DNA from: DASRJW01 sp964567755
Lineage (GTDB): Bacteria; Krumholzibacteriota; Krumholzibacteriia; G020349025
DNA length: 64,000 nucleotides
Direction of reading: 5' to 3'
NCBI GenBank assembly: GCA_964567755.1
Contig: CAZMNW010000045.1
Span: 30,459 to 94,458 of the forward strand
The position numbers were made by a program, and so were the translations under genes. This document shows, piece after piece, positions 54,001-61,438 of this stretch. The notes under the pieces are model-generated. The model did no database searches. It was not told the origin of the DNA and saw only the letters and a program-made list of their open reading frames with translations. Position 1 is the first letter of the stretch; each line of letters opens with the position of its first letter.

Positions 54001-54685
54001 CGAGAATCTCCGCCGCCCAGGCGCGAGCGCCGACGTCGCCGCGCCCGGCCAGTTTCTGCAGCAGCGGCTCACACGCCGGCTCCCCGAACTCCAAGATGAT
54101 CTCGGCGACACGCGGCGGCAGCCAACTCTCGGGCAGGGAGAGCGCTTCCACCAGCGGCGCGAGCGCGCGCGGATCGCGAATGCGCCCGAGCGCGCGGCTC
54201 GCAGCCATGCGCACGTCGCGGTCCTCCTCGCGTGTGTTGCGCATCACTTGGACCAGCGGTTCGACGGCGCGGACGCTGCCGATCTCGCCGAGAACGCGCG
54301 CCGCGAACGCGCGCTCGGCCCAGCGACGCCCATGCTGCAACACGTGGATGGTGCGATCGAGAATGCCGAGCTCGTCGTAGGAGGTGTAGACGGCCTGGAT
54401 GTCTTCGGCGCTGCTCGCGGGACCGAGCTGCAGGCGGCGCTCTTCGAGCAGGCGCTCGACCGCGTCGAGGTCGCGCAGCGTGGCGCGGCGCCGGCGTACC
54501 GCGCGGTACGCCGTGGCATTCTCGCCGTCGAGCTCGGCAAAGAGAGTTTTCAGGTGCTGGACGCGCGCGTTCAGGCGCCGCTCGCGCAGGCGCAGCATCC
54601 ACTCGCGACAGACGTACAAGGCGATTGAAAGGCCCGCCGCCGTCAGGCAGATCTGCAGCAGAAGTGTCGTGATGCGGTCGAGCAA
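51068..54685 (-). CDS. Giant membrane-anchored HEAT-repeat protein
   Basis: 1205 aa. A single membrane segment near residues 8-26 (LLLQICLTAAGLSIALYV) is followed by a short basic coil (RLRERRLNARV). Then from ~115 to ~1180 come more than thirty HEAT/PBS-lyase-type repeats of 30-38 residues, with repeated DPRALAPLVEAL, VRAAALAALA and ALGQIGD patterns. Such solenoids bind proteins or complexes. Its coding end is adjacent to the GT2 start, and its start is 31 bp downstream of the receiver gene, so it is the scaffold of a TPR-TPR-receiver-HEAT-GT2 group. Start ATG 54685 (MLDRITTLLL). Confidence 0.85.
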   Translation of the reverse strand: MLDRITTLLLQICLTAAGLSIALYVCREWMLRLRERRLNARVQHLKTLFAELDGENATAYRAVRRRRATLRDLDAVERLLEERRLQLGPASSAEDIQAVYTSYDELGILDRTIHVLQHGRRWAERAFAARVLGEIGSVRAVEPLVQVMRNTREEDRDVRMAASRALGRIRDPRALAPLVEALSLPESWLPPRVAEIILEFGEPACEPLLQKLAGRGDVGARAWAAEILGELKQPRAVPVLLACLGDLHDQVRSRAASALGKVGDRHAVPDLIHLMLADPVPYVRIQSVRALGAIGDPRALHHLIESLKDGEWWVRVRVIEALEHLGERAIEPLVMALEDADTEVRQRAGMTLERLGVLDTLIEKVGDGDIAAREKLVAAGQAGVVEILIAALSHANPRVRYAVAEILGEVRHGSVAIALVDRLQKEEAPPIVAELLRSLARLREESAAEPISRLLGHANDTIRVEAVRALERIPFPNPNELLATAVRDPQARVRAGAAVVLGRVGDPNSVPALLELLGDCDATVRAEAARALGLLRASEAAPRLVDAFHDFVPEVQVAAARALGQIGDAQCLETLVRGLENASAELGDAIAWALGQVQWTDPDRVIDVLFQGADRTSRLGVIDVLGQLGHAAGRELIRAMLGDADEAVVCKAVRVLGDLEDHDAVTDLLELLRSPVEEVRVTTLDALARIHDATALVALRAAVFDPSERVRGRAVLVLSALRDRPSADLLRGVLASPRSSDEMRGYALLGLMALDRDQDLAAILEALESFPLFDFLQDRKRSHDPLLHATVEAVRSERSLEFIVASLRSRTELEETLLQKLETSQDERMRVKIIRTLGFLRSASSYPAVLRTFHKDPSEDVRIAALAFLGERAPRDEFMRLLLDGMQDLQPRVRSESLRRLHDTDLDNALAVIVWQLDTEDENLLLALGEFLGGLAPARVEDFLDGVMGHDLSARARQALVRVLGRTRLRGAAALLEAFLEDGSPELRRTVTGSLGQLPTRQARKLLQACLQDPDLEVRRQALDAAAALGATTALATLRDALEDPAWEMRRQAILHLARVRPEDALADFRNLARDAEPQVRAAALAALAVEGSQAVEEMVGPKDVPLVAAAVREIHALEVLEKRLAASRQVGERVGALRALFFRDPHSRARALATARLDPSRRVQAVGARLEEVLQVWLMSPEAAQHLGAAPLATVTALAQRAGA

Positions 54686-54716
54686 GCTTGCCGCCTTTGC
54701 ATCCGTGCGCGGCGGA

Positions 54717-55109
54717 TCAGGCGTTCACGAGCTGATGCTTGCGCAGGCGAGCCCGAATCTCGCGCACCAGGTCCGCAGGATCGAAGGGCTTGGCCACGAA
54801 GCCATCTGCCCCGACACGCTTGGCCCAGAAGCGGTCGCTGGGTTGGCTCTTCGCCGAAAGGAACACCACGGGAAGCGTGCGCAGTGCCTTGTCCGCGCGC
54901 AACGCCCGACACACCTGATAGCCGTTCTTGTGCGGCAGAACGATCTCGAGCAGCACCAGGTCGGGGCGAGCCTGACCTATCTTCTGCAACGCTTCTTCGC
55001 CGTCGCGCGCGGTAAAGACACGGTAGCCCTCGTTCTCGAGAATGAGGGTCACGAACTTCACGATCGCATTGTCTTGATCGACGAGGAGAATTGTCTTGGT
55101 GCGCGCCAT
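54717..55109 (-). CDS. Stand-alone receiver domain with Glu at the phosphorylation site
   Basis: 130 aa, a single receiver domain. Start ATG 55109 (GAGAG upstream); it opens with ILLVDQDNAIVKF. The acidic pair reads D11-Q12 (then D13). At the position of the phospho-acceptor Asp the sequence is DLVLLEIVLP, so residue 55 is Glu. Thr/Ser85 and Lys107 (VAKPFDP) are kept. Glu there often mimics the phosphorylated state, so the protein may be permanently on, or act as a docking module without a kinase. It lies just upstream of the HEAT and GT2 genes in the same direction. Confidence 0.87.
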   Translation of the reverse strand: MARTKTILLVDQDNAIVKFVTLILENEGYRVFTARDGEEALQKIGQARPDLVLLEIVLPHKNGYQVCRALRADKALRTLPVVFLSAKSQPSDRFWAKRVGADGFVAKPFDPADLVREIRARLRKHQLVNA

Positions 55110-55473
55110 GCTCTCTCGATCCTCCCAGCTGCTCCGATTCCTGGACCGTCGTCGCAGAATCGTGCGTGGATTCCATCCGAGTACTGCAATGGACGTACCA
55201 CGCACCGCTTCCGGCCTCGTCGCAGCTCGGCCGAGTGCGCACGATCCGCGGATGGCGCGAGCCGCCTCGTACGTCCGCGGCGCGGGCGGTGACTTCGAGA
55301 TCGAATGGGATGTTTCGAGCTGCGACCGTTCCCAGCCGGGCAGCTCCTATCGCGCATTGCACGCCGGCGAGAATCCGCGCCGTGTGTTCGACCCGGCGCT
55401 CTTGGCCGCTCCGCCCGCATTACGATGTGCCTGCGTGGCGTCGTCGAACCGGGACATTACCGCTGCAATGTCC
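55110..55473. other. Intergenic region between TPR and receiver genes
   Basis: 364 bp. The frames that cross it are shadow ORFs without RBS. It probably carries a promoter for the receiver-HEAT-GT2 genes, but no consensus could be picked out. Confidence 0.4.
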
Positions 55474-56574
55474 TCACGATCCGGGCGAGCGATTGCCGGA
55501 TTTGTCGTCGCTCTTCGTCGCGGGCTTGGGGGGCGCCGCATCTTCGCTTGCACCCTTGCGATTGGCGCCGAGCGGCCGTCCGCCCCAGTGCAGGATCTGG
55601 ATCTTGCCCATGACCGCGTCGCGATTACGCGGTTGCTCTTCGAGGATCGCATCATAGATCTGCTCGGCCCGGTCGAGGTCGCCGTTCCAAGCGACGACGC
55701 GCGCGAGTCCGATTCGCGCTTCGGTGTTGTCCGGGTCGCCGGCCAAAACCTGTTCGTAAATGCGGATCGCCGCGTCGTAGTCTTCGCTCCACGCCAGCAC
55801 CTTGGCGTAATCGACGAGCAAAATGCGGTCGTTCGGTGTCTCACCAAGGAGCATCTCGTACTGGGCGCGCGCTTCTTGCAGCTTCCCTTGCCAGCCATAG
55901 ACACGTGCGATGCCGATCTTGGCCTCGCGATTCTTCGCATCCATGGCGAGCACGCGCTTGTAAATGTCCATCGAGCGCTCGAACTCGTCGTTCCAAGCCA
56001 GCACGCTCGCCAAACCCAACAGGCCCTCGATGCTGTGCGTATGGTGGGTCAGCAAGCGCTCGTAGAACACGATGGCGCGATCGAACTGCCCCGCCCAGCC
56101 CGACGTCTGCGCCGCACCGAGCAGCGCGACATAATCCACCGGATGCGAGTGCAGGATGTTCTCCCACTCGCGAATCGAGGCATCGAAGCGCCCGTCCGCC
56201 GCGAGCGCGCGCGCCAGGCCGATGCGAAAGTCGTAGTACCCCGGCTGCAGCGCCAGCGTACGACCGTACAGATCGATGGCTTCGGCCGGGTTCCCACGCC
56301 GCATCTCGAGTGCGGCGCGCTTCGCCAAGACCGCCGGGTCGTTCGGCCGCACTTCATCGGCGTGCAAGTAGGCCGCGCGCGCTTCATCGTACTTGCCGTC
56401 TTCGACCAGCCGATCGCCCTGGGCGATCCAATGATCGCGAGCGGCGCTGCCGTCTGCGGGAGTTTGCGCCGCGACAGCGGGTTTGGCCGCCGTCTGCGCC
56501 GACGTCGCTTCCACCCGCATCGCCATAGCGGCGATGGCGAGCGCGAGGCACAGGAATCGATGACCCAGGCTCAC
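55474..56574 (-). CDS. Exported TPR protein (YaiO/PgaA-type repeats)
   Basis: 366 aa. Signal peptide (LALAIAAMAMRVEATSAQ) then TPRs from residue ~45. They include a run with Trp in the A-helix: ARVYGWQGKLQEA, AKVLAWSEDYDAA, ARVVAWNGDLDRA, a pattern seen in polysaccharide-secretion proteins such as YaiO, BcsC and PgaA. No beta-barrel domain follows; the C-terminus is a short basic-acidic tail (SDDKSGNRSPGS). The start overlaps the stop of the preceding TPR gene by four bases (ATGA), so the two are translationally coupled. Likely periplasmic partner of the GT2. Confidence 0.8.
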   Translation of the reverse strand: MSLGHRFLCLALAIAAMAMRVEATSAQTAAKPAVAAQTPADGSAARDHWIAQGDRLVEDGKYDEARAAYLHADEVRPNDPAVLAKRAALEMRRGNPAEAIDLYGRTLALQPGYYDFRIGLARALAADGRFDASIREWENILHSHPVDYVALLGAAQTSGWAGQFDRAIVFYERLLTHHTHSIEGLLGLASVLAWNDEFERSMDIYKRVLAMDAKNREAKIGIARVYGWQGKLQEARAQYEMLLGETPNDRILLVDYAKVLAWSEDYDAAIRIYEQVLAGDPDNTEARIGLARVVAWNGDLDRAEQIYDAILEEQPRNRDAVMGKIQILHWGGRPLGANRKGASEDAAPPKPATKSDDKSGNRSPGS

Positions 56575-57461
56575 GGCACCGCCTCCCCCGCACGCCGGGC
56601 GGCAATGTCACGTCGCAACGTCTCAACGCGCGGATCCTTCGGGTGCGCCGCGAGCAGCCGCTGCAGCTCCTTTTCGGCCTCTTTGGACCGACCGGCCTGC
56701 AAGTGCAAGCGTGAGAGTGTGGCGCGTGCGTCCGCATCCTTGGGATTCTCCCGCAACAGACTCTCCAGCGCCGCACGTGCCTCGACTTCGTGACCGAAGA
56801 CCGGCCCCAGCGTGCCGAGACCGAGGCGGGCGCCGGGATGGAACGGCTCAAGCTGCACGATCCATTGGAACATCTCGAATGCCGACCGGCGGTGTCCCTG
56901 GGCATCGAACTGCCACGCCTGCTCGACCATCTGGGCCGGCGTCTTCTGTTCCTGTTGCCAGCGCGTCAACATTCCGTCCACCGATTTCACCAAGTGGTAC
57001 TCCGCCTCGCTGTCGGTCTGGTCGTCACGCCAGAAGCTGTCGAACATCAGCAGGCACTCGTCGAAACGTTGGGTGGTGAACAGCACGAAAGCCAGACCGC
57101 GCTGGCTCTCGACACGTTCCGGGCTGCGCGCGAGAACCTGGCGAAAAGCCGACTCGGCCTCCGCGGCTTCGCCCAGGCGATAGTGGGCGTAGGCGAGACC
57201 GTTCAGGAGTTCCAAGCTCGCGGGGGCGATTTCGAGCCCGCCGCGAAAGGCTGCTTTCGAGCGGTTCATATCGCCAAGCCGATAGTACGACCAGCCGAGC
57301 AAGAGCTGGTCGTGCATGGGTGGATGCTCCTTCGCCTCGACCAAGCGAATCACGGAGGCGAATTCGCGCGTCAAATAGTAAACCTCGACCGAATCGATCG
57401 GAAGAACGATCGCGGTCAGTTCACTCGCCAAGATGACTCCGCCGAGCAACGTGTGCAGCAT
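56571..57461 (-). CDS. TPR protein, first gene of the GT2/HEAT set
   Basis: 296 aa from ATG 57461, chosen because GGGAGG lies eight bases upstream and the frame before it lacks TPR character. Residues 1-25 are hydrophobic (LHTLLGGVILASELTAIVL) and may be a signal anchor. Seven or so TPRs follow (QLLLGWSYYRLGDMNRSKAAF, core LLLGWSYYRLGDMNRSKAAF). It overlaps the next gene by ATGA. Its role is probably to assemble the export complex; no catalytic domain. The start is less sure than for neighbours because the open frame runs to 57779. Confidence 0.7.
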   Translation of the reverse strand: MLHTLLGGVILASELTAIVLPIDSVEVYYLTREFASVIRLVEAKEHPPMHDQLLLGWSYYRLGDMNRSKAAFRGGLEIAPASLELLNGLAYAHYRLGEAAEAESAFRQVLARSPERVESQRGLAFVLFTTQRFDECLLMFDSFWRDDQTDSEAEYHLVKSVDGMLTRWQQEQKTPAQMVEQAWQFDAQGHRRSAFEMFQWIVQLEPFHPGARLGLGTLGPVFGHEVEARAALESLLRENPKDADARATLSRLHLQAGRSKEAEKELQRLLAAHPKDPRVETLRRDIAARRAGEAVP

Positions 57462-57922
57462 CCCGTTCGCCTCCCCGGCGACCAGAGGAAGACCCTCGAG
57501 AAGAAGGCCCCCCACTGGAGAAGCAAGGATCGTGCTTCCAAGCGGAATGCCCTCCTCCGGTCTGGTAGGCGATGCCACGAGAAACGAGCGCACAGATCGG
57601 GCCGATCGCGCGAGGCCGGATTCGCCACCATCCGAGATGTCGGGGAACGCTTGGATCGTGATTACGCCCTGGATCAGCCGTGGCACTGTGCGCCCGAGCG
57701 GGCCCCGACGGCCCCGATCTCTTGCCCGGCGCCGATGATCTCCGCACACGCCGTCGACGTCTTCCGTACACACCGTCACCGAACGAACACGCAGGACACC
57801 TCGGTCCCTCGTGCAGGGCGAAGGCTAATTCAGTCCCCCGCACACAGTTCGCTCCGGCGGTGCGTCGTCACCGCCGTGAGCACGGAGGTTGCCTGGGCTC
57901 CGCACATTCCCGTTCTTCCCAG
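57462..57922. other. Divergent intergenic region
   Basis: 461 bp between the minus-strand TPR gene and the plus-strand propeller gene. It should hold promoters for both, but none with good consensus is visible; no RNA or repeat was recognised. Confidence 0.35.
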
Positions 57923-60343
57923 ATGGGTCCGCGCAGCGTGTATTCACGACATTCACCACCCACCGCGCCACTTCCGCAACGAGCTGCGTGTGCCGCTGCG
58001 ACGCCAGCTCTCTGGGTCTTTGCGGCGCTACTGTTCTTGATCGCGTGTTCGAATGCCCACGCAGGTGTCGTGTGGTCGCACCCTGCACCGATCTACGCCC
58101 TTGTCGGTGCGGGCGACATCATGGCGGCTGCGACTGCAGGCGGAGTCGTGCTCTGGGATCTGTCGTCGGGGCGCGCACAGCATGTGACAACGGCTCACGG
58201 ACTACCCACACAAATTGCCCTCGCGGTCGATATTCCTCCCGACCGTGACGAGCTCGACGTCGCGACCACGAATGGTCTCGCCCGCGGCTGGTTCGATGGT
58301 GGTTGGCGAACTCCTGGTGCCCGCAACGACGACAAAGGCTTGGCGCTCTACTCCTGCATGGCACGTTCCGGCGGGCGTTTGTTCGCCGGCGGATCCTACG
58401 GGCTCTTGCTCGCCTGGAACCAAGAACGCCTGGATTCGCTGCGTGTCCCGACGCGATCCGGACGGATCGTTTCACTCGCGTACTGGAATGCTTGGGTCGA
58501 CGCCGCAACAATTCGCAACCCATCGGTGTGGAACAAACCTTCGATCACTCCTGCGCCAAGCGCCCTCGGCGGCCCAAGTCCTCGGTCTCGCCCTCCCAGT
58601 GCCTTGGCCTCGCAACCTGCCGTCGATTCTCTCCAACACAGTGGCGAACCGCCATTCCCCGTGGGCCTGGTGGCTGGGCTCGACAACGATGGCCTATGGT
58701 TGCTGCGGTCCTCCGGGTCCTGGGTCCGCTGGCTGCGTTTCGTTCAAGAAGATGGCCTGCCATCGCATCGCGTGCGTGACGTGCGTACCGACTCCGGCGG
58801 CCGCCTGTGGGTGGCGACCGACGCCGGCCTGGCCTGGATCGGTGCGGATCTCACCGTTCATTCGTTCGCAGGCCATCCGCTCCTCGGACACCGGATTCAC
58901 GTGCTCGCCGAGAGCGAGGACGGTTTTCTCTACCTTGGACTCGACGACGGTCTCGCACGCCTCGATCCCGATCGACCCGAAGATACGGTCGCGCGCATTT
59001 CTGGCATCTCGGGACCCATTGTCGCGCTCGCAAGCACCTTCGATGCGCTCTGGTACAGCGATGGCAGCACGATCGCCTCGTTGACTGGGCGCAACTTACC
59101 GCTGCCGGCCGGCCCGGCTGCGAACTACGGCCTTTCCATCTTGGCGCACGGCGACACCCTCTGGGTCGGACATCCATTTGGACTGGCAAGCACTTTCGCC
59201 GACTCTGCGTGGATTCCATGGGGCGCGAACGATGGCCTGCCTGCCGACGACATCACGAGCTTCCTGTACAGGGAAGGAAAACTGTACGCCGGTACTGCGT
59301 CCTCGGGTCTCTTCGTTCTCGCAGGCGTGAATGCCGGAGCATTCTTGCCCCGCGTCTCCGGCGTGAGCAACAAAGCCTCCTCGGGTCGGCTCCTCTTCTT
59401 CCCGGTGGCAGGCGCACCGCTGCAAATCTCGACTCAGGTAGAAGCCCGCGGCGCGCATTGGGTCGGAGGGAGCTCGGGTCTGAGCGTACGTCGCGGCCTG
59501 ACGTGGGAGTGGTTCCCGCTTTGGCCTGGCGCCTCGGAAGTCACAGACGTCGTGAGCGCTGGTGACACCCTGTGGGCAAGTGGCGCTCGAGCTGGCTTCG
59601 CATTCCACGATGGCCGGACGTGGATCGTTCCACCATGTGCGAACGAGCTCGTGGGCGCTCATTTCGGCCGCCTGAGCCGCGGGGCGGACGGTCGGATCGT
59701 CATGGCGACGGATCGTGGCATCGCGTGGTGGACCGGCTTGAACGTGATTCGGGTTCCTGAATCTCCCAGCGATTTCGTGACCGACGTGCAGAGGTGGGGC
59801 ACGACCATCGCTGCCGGCACGCACCGAGGTCTGTGGATCCTCGACCCACGCGGCGTGTGGCGGTTGTTCGGAGTCCTGGACGGCCTTCCGGGTGCTCAGA
59901 TTCGCGCTCTCGACGTCGATGCGCTCGGCTCGCTGTATGTCGCGACGACACGCGGGATCGGTCTCGTGCAGCCGCTCGCTCCCGACGCGGATTCGAACTC
60001 GTCCTCATCCCGCTCCGGCTTCAGGGCGGCGCATCTGCCCAATCCGAAAGGCGGTTGGCAGATCGACGACATCCGGCACCTGCCGTCGACTCGGCCAGGT
60101 GAAGGCGCTCTGCCGCCGCCGGCCGACGAGACGCCGCACGCTGGGGGCGTTTCTTCGGCGACGAGCGTGTCGCTGTACGACGTGCGCGGCCGTCTTGTGC
60201 GCCGGCTCGACACAACATCAGTAGGAACATGGCGCTGGGACGCACGCGATTCGGAAGGCAAGCTCGTTCCGTCGGGAGTCTATTATGCTCGATCGCCATC
60301 AAACACGATGCAGCCCATCCGTCGCATTTTCGTTCGCCATTGA
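57923..60343 (+). CDS. Exported two-component-regulator-propeller-like protein with FlgD-type tail
   Basis: 806 aa from ATG 57923. A signal peptide of 40-50 residues (core ALWVFAALLFLIACSNAHA) precedes 13 or so propeller repeats of the Reg_prop kind: GLPSHRVRDVRTDSGGRLWVAT (core VRDVRTDSGGRLWVATDAGL), GLPADDITSFLYREGKLYAGT and similar, likely two seven-bladed propellers. The last ~75 residues are a FlgD/T9SS-A-like Ig module (VSLYDVRGRLVRRLD, then WDARDSEGKLVPSGVYYA). The same tail ends the protein at 4279-5700. No kinase part follows, so this is an exported or surface binding protein rather than a sensor kinase. The start is uncertain (RBS weak). Confidence 0.77.
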   Translation: MGPRSVYSRHSPPTAPLPQRAACAAATPALWVFAALLFLIACSNAHAGVVWSHPAPIYALVGAGDIMAAATAGGVVLWDLSSGRAQHVTTAHGLPTQIALAVDIPPDRDELDVATTNGLARGWFDGGWRTPGARNDDKGLALYSCMARSGGRLFAGGSYGLLLAWNQERLDSLRVPTRSGRIVSLAYWNAWVDAATIRNPSVWNKPSITPAPSALGGPSPRSRPPSALASQPAVDSLQHSGEPPFPVGLVAGLDNDGLWLLRSSGSWVRWLRFVQEDGLPSHRVRDVRTDSGGRLWVATDAGLAWIGADLTVHSFAGHPLLGHRIHVLAESEDGFLYLGLDDGLARLDPDRPEDTVARISGISGPIVALASTFDALWYSDGSTIASLTGRNLPLPAGPAANYGLSILAHGDTLWVGHPFGLASTFADSAWIPWGANDGLPADDITSFLYREGKLYAGTASSGLFVLAGVNAGAFLPRVSGVSNKASSGRLLFFPVAGAPLQISTQVEARGAHWVGGSSGLSVRRGLTWEWFPLWPGASEVTDVVSAGDTLWASGARAGFAFHDGRTWIVPPCANELVGAHFGRLSRGADGRIVMATDRGIAWWTGLNVIRVPESPSDFVTDVQRWGTTIAAGTHRGLWILDPRGVWRLFGVLDGLPGAQIRALDVDALGSLYVATTRGIGLVQPLAPDADSNSSSSRSGFRAAHLPNPKGGWQIDDIRHLPSTRPGEGALPPPADETPHAGGVSSATSVSLYDVRGRLVRRLDTTSVGTWRWDARDSEGKLVPSGVYYARSPSNTMQPIRRIFVRH

Positions 60344-60894
60344 ACACCCGGCCGCACGCGCCTCCATGGCGCCCCGCCAAGCACAGTACGGCAGCATGCA
60401 CACAGCGCGCTTCTTCGGTGGTGCATCCGATTATGCAGCGTCCCCACCGCGCCAACAACTGTGCGGCGGCATGCACACAATAGACGCGCTTCTTCCGCGT
60501 CGCGTCCAGCGCGCGATGATCGATGCTCGTCTGCCATCTCTTGAGCAGCCGACTTCGGCATCCACAGCATGCTCGAAGGGCGCCCCGTCTCTCCACGCCC
60601 TCCTTCGAAGGCCATTCATCACCACAGCGGCGCTCGCGCATTCGTCTCTCCGTTCGCGAGGTCATGAGCACATCGGGCCAGGTCGCAGCGCTCGACCTTG
60701 CGGACGTTGCGGCGCTGCCGTCGCGTCCCCGCACGGCACTTTGCCCAGCACCGCTTGCCGCGACCTCGCACAGCGCCATTTGCCACCTTGTCCCACGGTC
60801 GCAACGACGACGGGCATGTACGTCCCCCGTCGCCGCGGCAACGCCGGCAACCGCCGTCGGTATTGCTTCCCGCCACAACATGACCGGCATTCTC

Positions 60895-60975
60895 ATCTCT
60901 CGCTCTCCAGCCATATCTCTCGCTCTCCCAGACGCATCTCTCGCTCTCTCAGCCATATCTCTCGCTCTCTCAGCC
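60895..60975 (+). repeat. Four tandem ~21-bp repeats
   Basis: ATCTCTCGCTCTC recurs at 60895, 60915, 60936 and 60957, spaced 20-21 bp, with CAGCC or CAGAC between copies. Unique to this stretch of the window. Confidence 0.85.
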
Positions 60976-61035
60976 GGAGTGTGAATCTCGTTTACAGTGT
61001 CAATAATTCTTACGCTGTCCACAATTCAACACGAG

Positions 61036-61044
61036 TTATCCACA
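61036..61044 (+). promoter_or_regulatory. DnaA-box-like sequence
   Basis: TTATCCACA at 61036-61044, a perfect match to the DnaA box, with a degenerate CTGTCCACA at 61015-61023 in an AT-richer stretch. A single box can occur by chance. Confidence 0.3.
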
Positions 61045-61359
61045 TCGCGCGCCCGTCGCTCGCAGCACTGGATCCATGAAGCGCTCGGCTCGCCAGAATT
61101 CTGGTGCTGTCACCTCCGTGCACACCGCGCATCGGTTTCTGAGCGCCGCATCCCAAGGCCGACCGGCGCGATCTGCAACTGCACCCCGCCGCGCACGGGC
61201 GGCTCATCGCCCTGTCGTCGACGGTGTTCACACCTACGCATCCCCATGCGCGAGCTGTCACCTTCGTTTACATCCACGTATTCGTATACGCAGTTGGCAC
61301 GGGATTTATTTGAAACGAGGCTCTGCGCTCAATTGTTAGCGATAACTTTGCTTGACCAC

Positions 61360-61388
61360 TTGACATTCGACTACTCTGGATCTATATT
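61360..61388 (+). promoter_or_regulatory. Strong sigma70 promoter of the HNH gene
   Basis: TTGACA at 61360-61365, exactly 17 bases, TATATT at 61383-61388. The start of transcription would be near 61395, leaving a short leader before ATG 61439. This is the best consensus promoter in the window. Confidence 0.75.
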
Positions 61389-61438
61389 CAGTTCGTCCTC
61401 CTCCCAAAAGAGTCCGCTTTCCCCAAGGTGGGATCACC

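Larger units (their letters stand above)
60344..61438. other. 1.1-kb repeat-rich non-coding region
   Basis: No credible gene. Its features: two diverged direct repeats at 60370-60416 and 60445-60494 sharing GCATGCACACA and GCGCTTCTTC; four ~21-bp tandem repeats at 60895-60975; an AT-richer pocket around 60985-61045 with a perfect DnaA-box sequence; and the promoter of the HNH gene at 61360. A 333-codon frame on the minus strand crosses the region but overlaps the propeller gene and shows no family likeness. Confidence 0.6.

Noticed and set aside
55096..56793. 565-codon plus-strand frame across the TPR genes
   Set aside because: Antisense shadow, no RBS or domain.
60895..60975. CRISPR-like array
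   Set aside because: Units are 20-21 bp with no unique spacers; a simple tandem repeat.
60021..61022. 333-codon minus-strand frame with repeated RDMAERARD and CVHAA segments
   Set aside because: It overlaps the end of the propeller gene, has no RBS, and its repeats simply mirror the DNA repeats of the non-coding block.
61015..61044. Chromosomal origin of replication
   Set aside because: Only one perfect DnaA box and one weak one; no dnaA, dnaN, gidA or parAB nearby.
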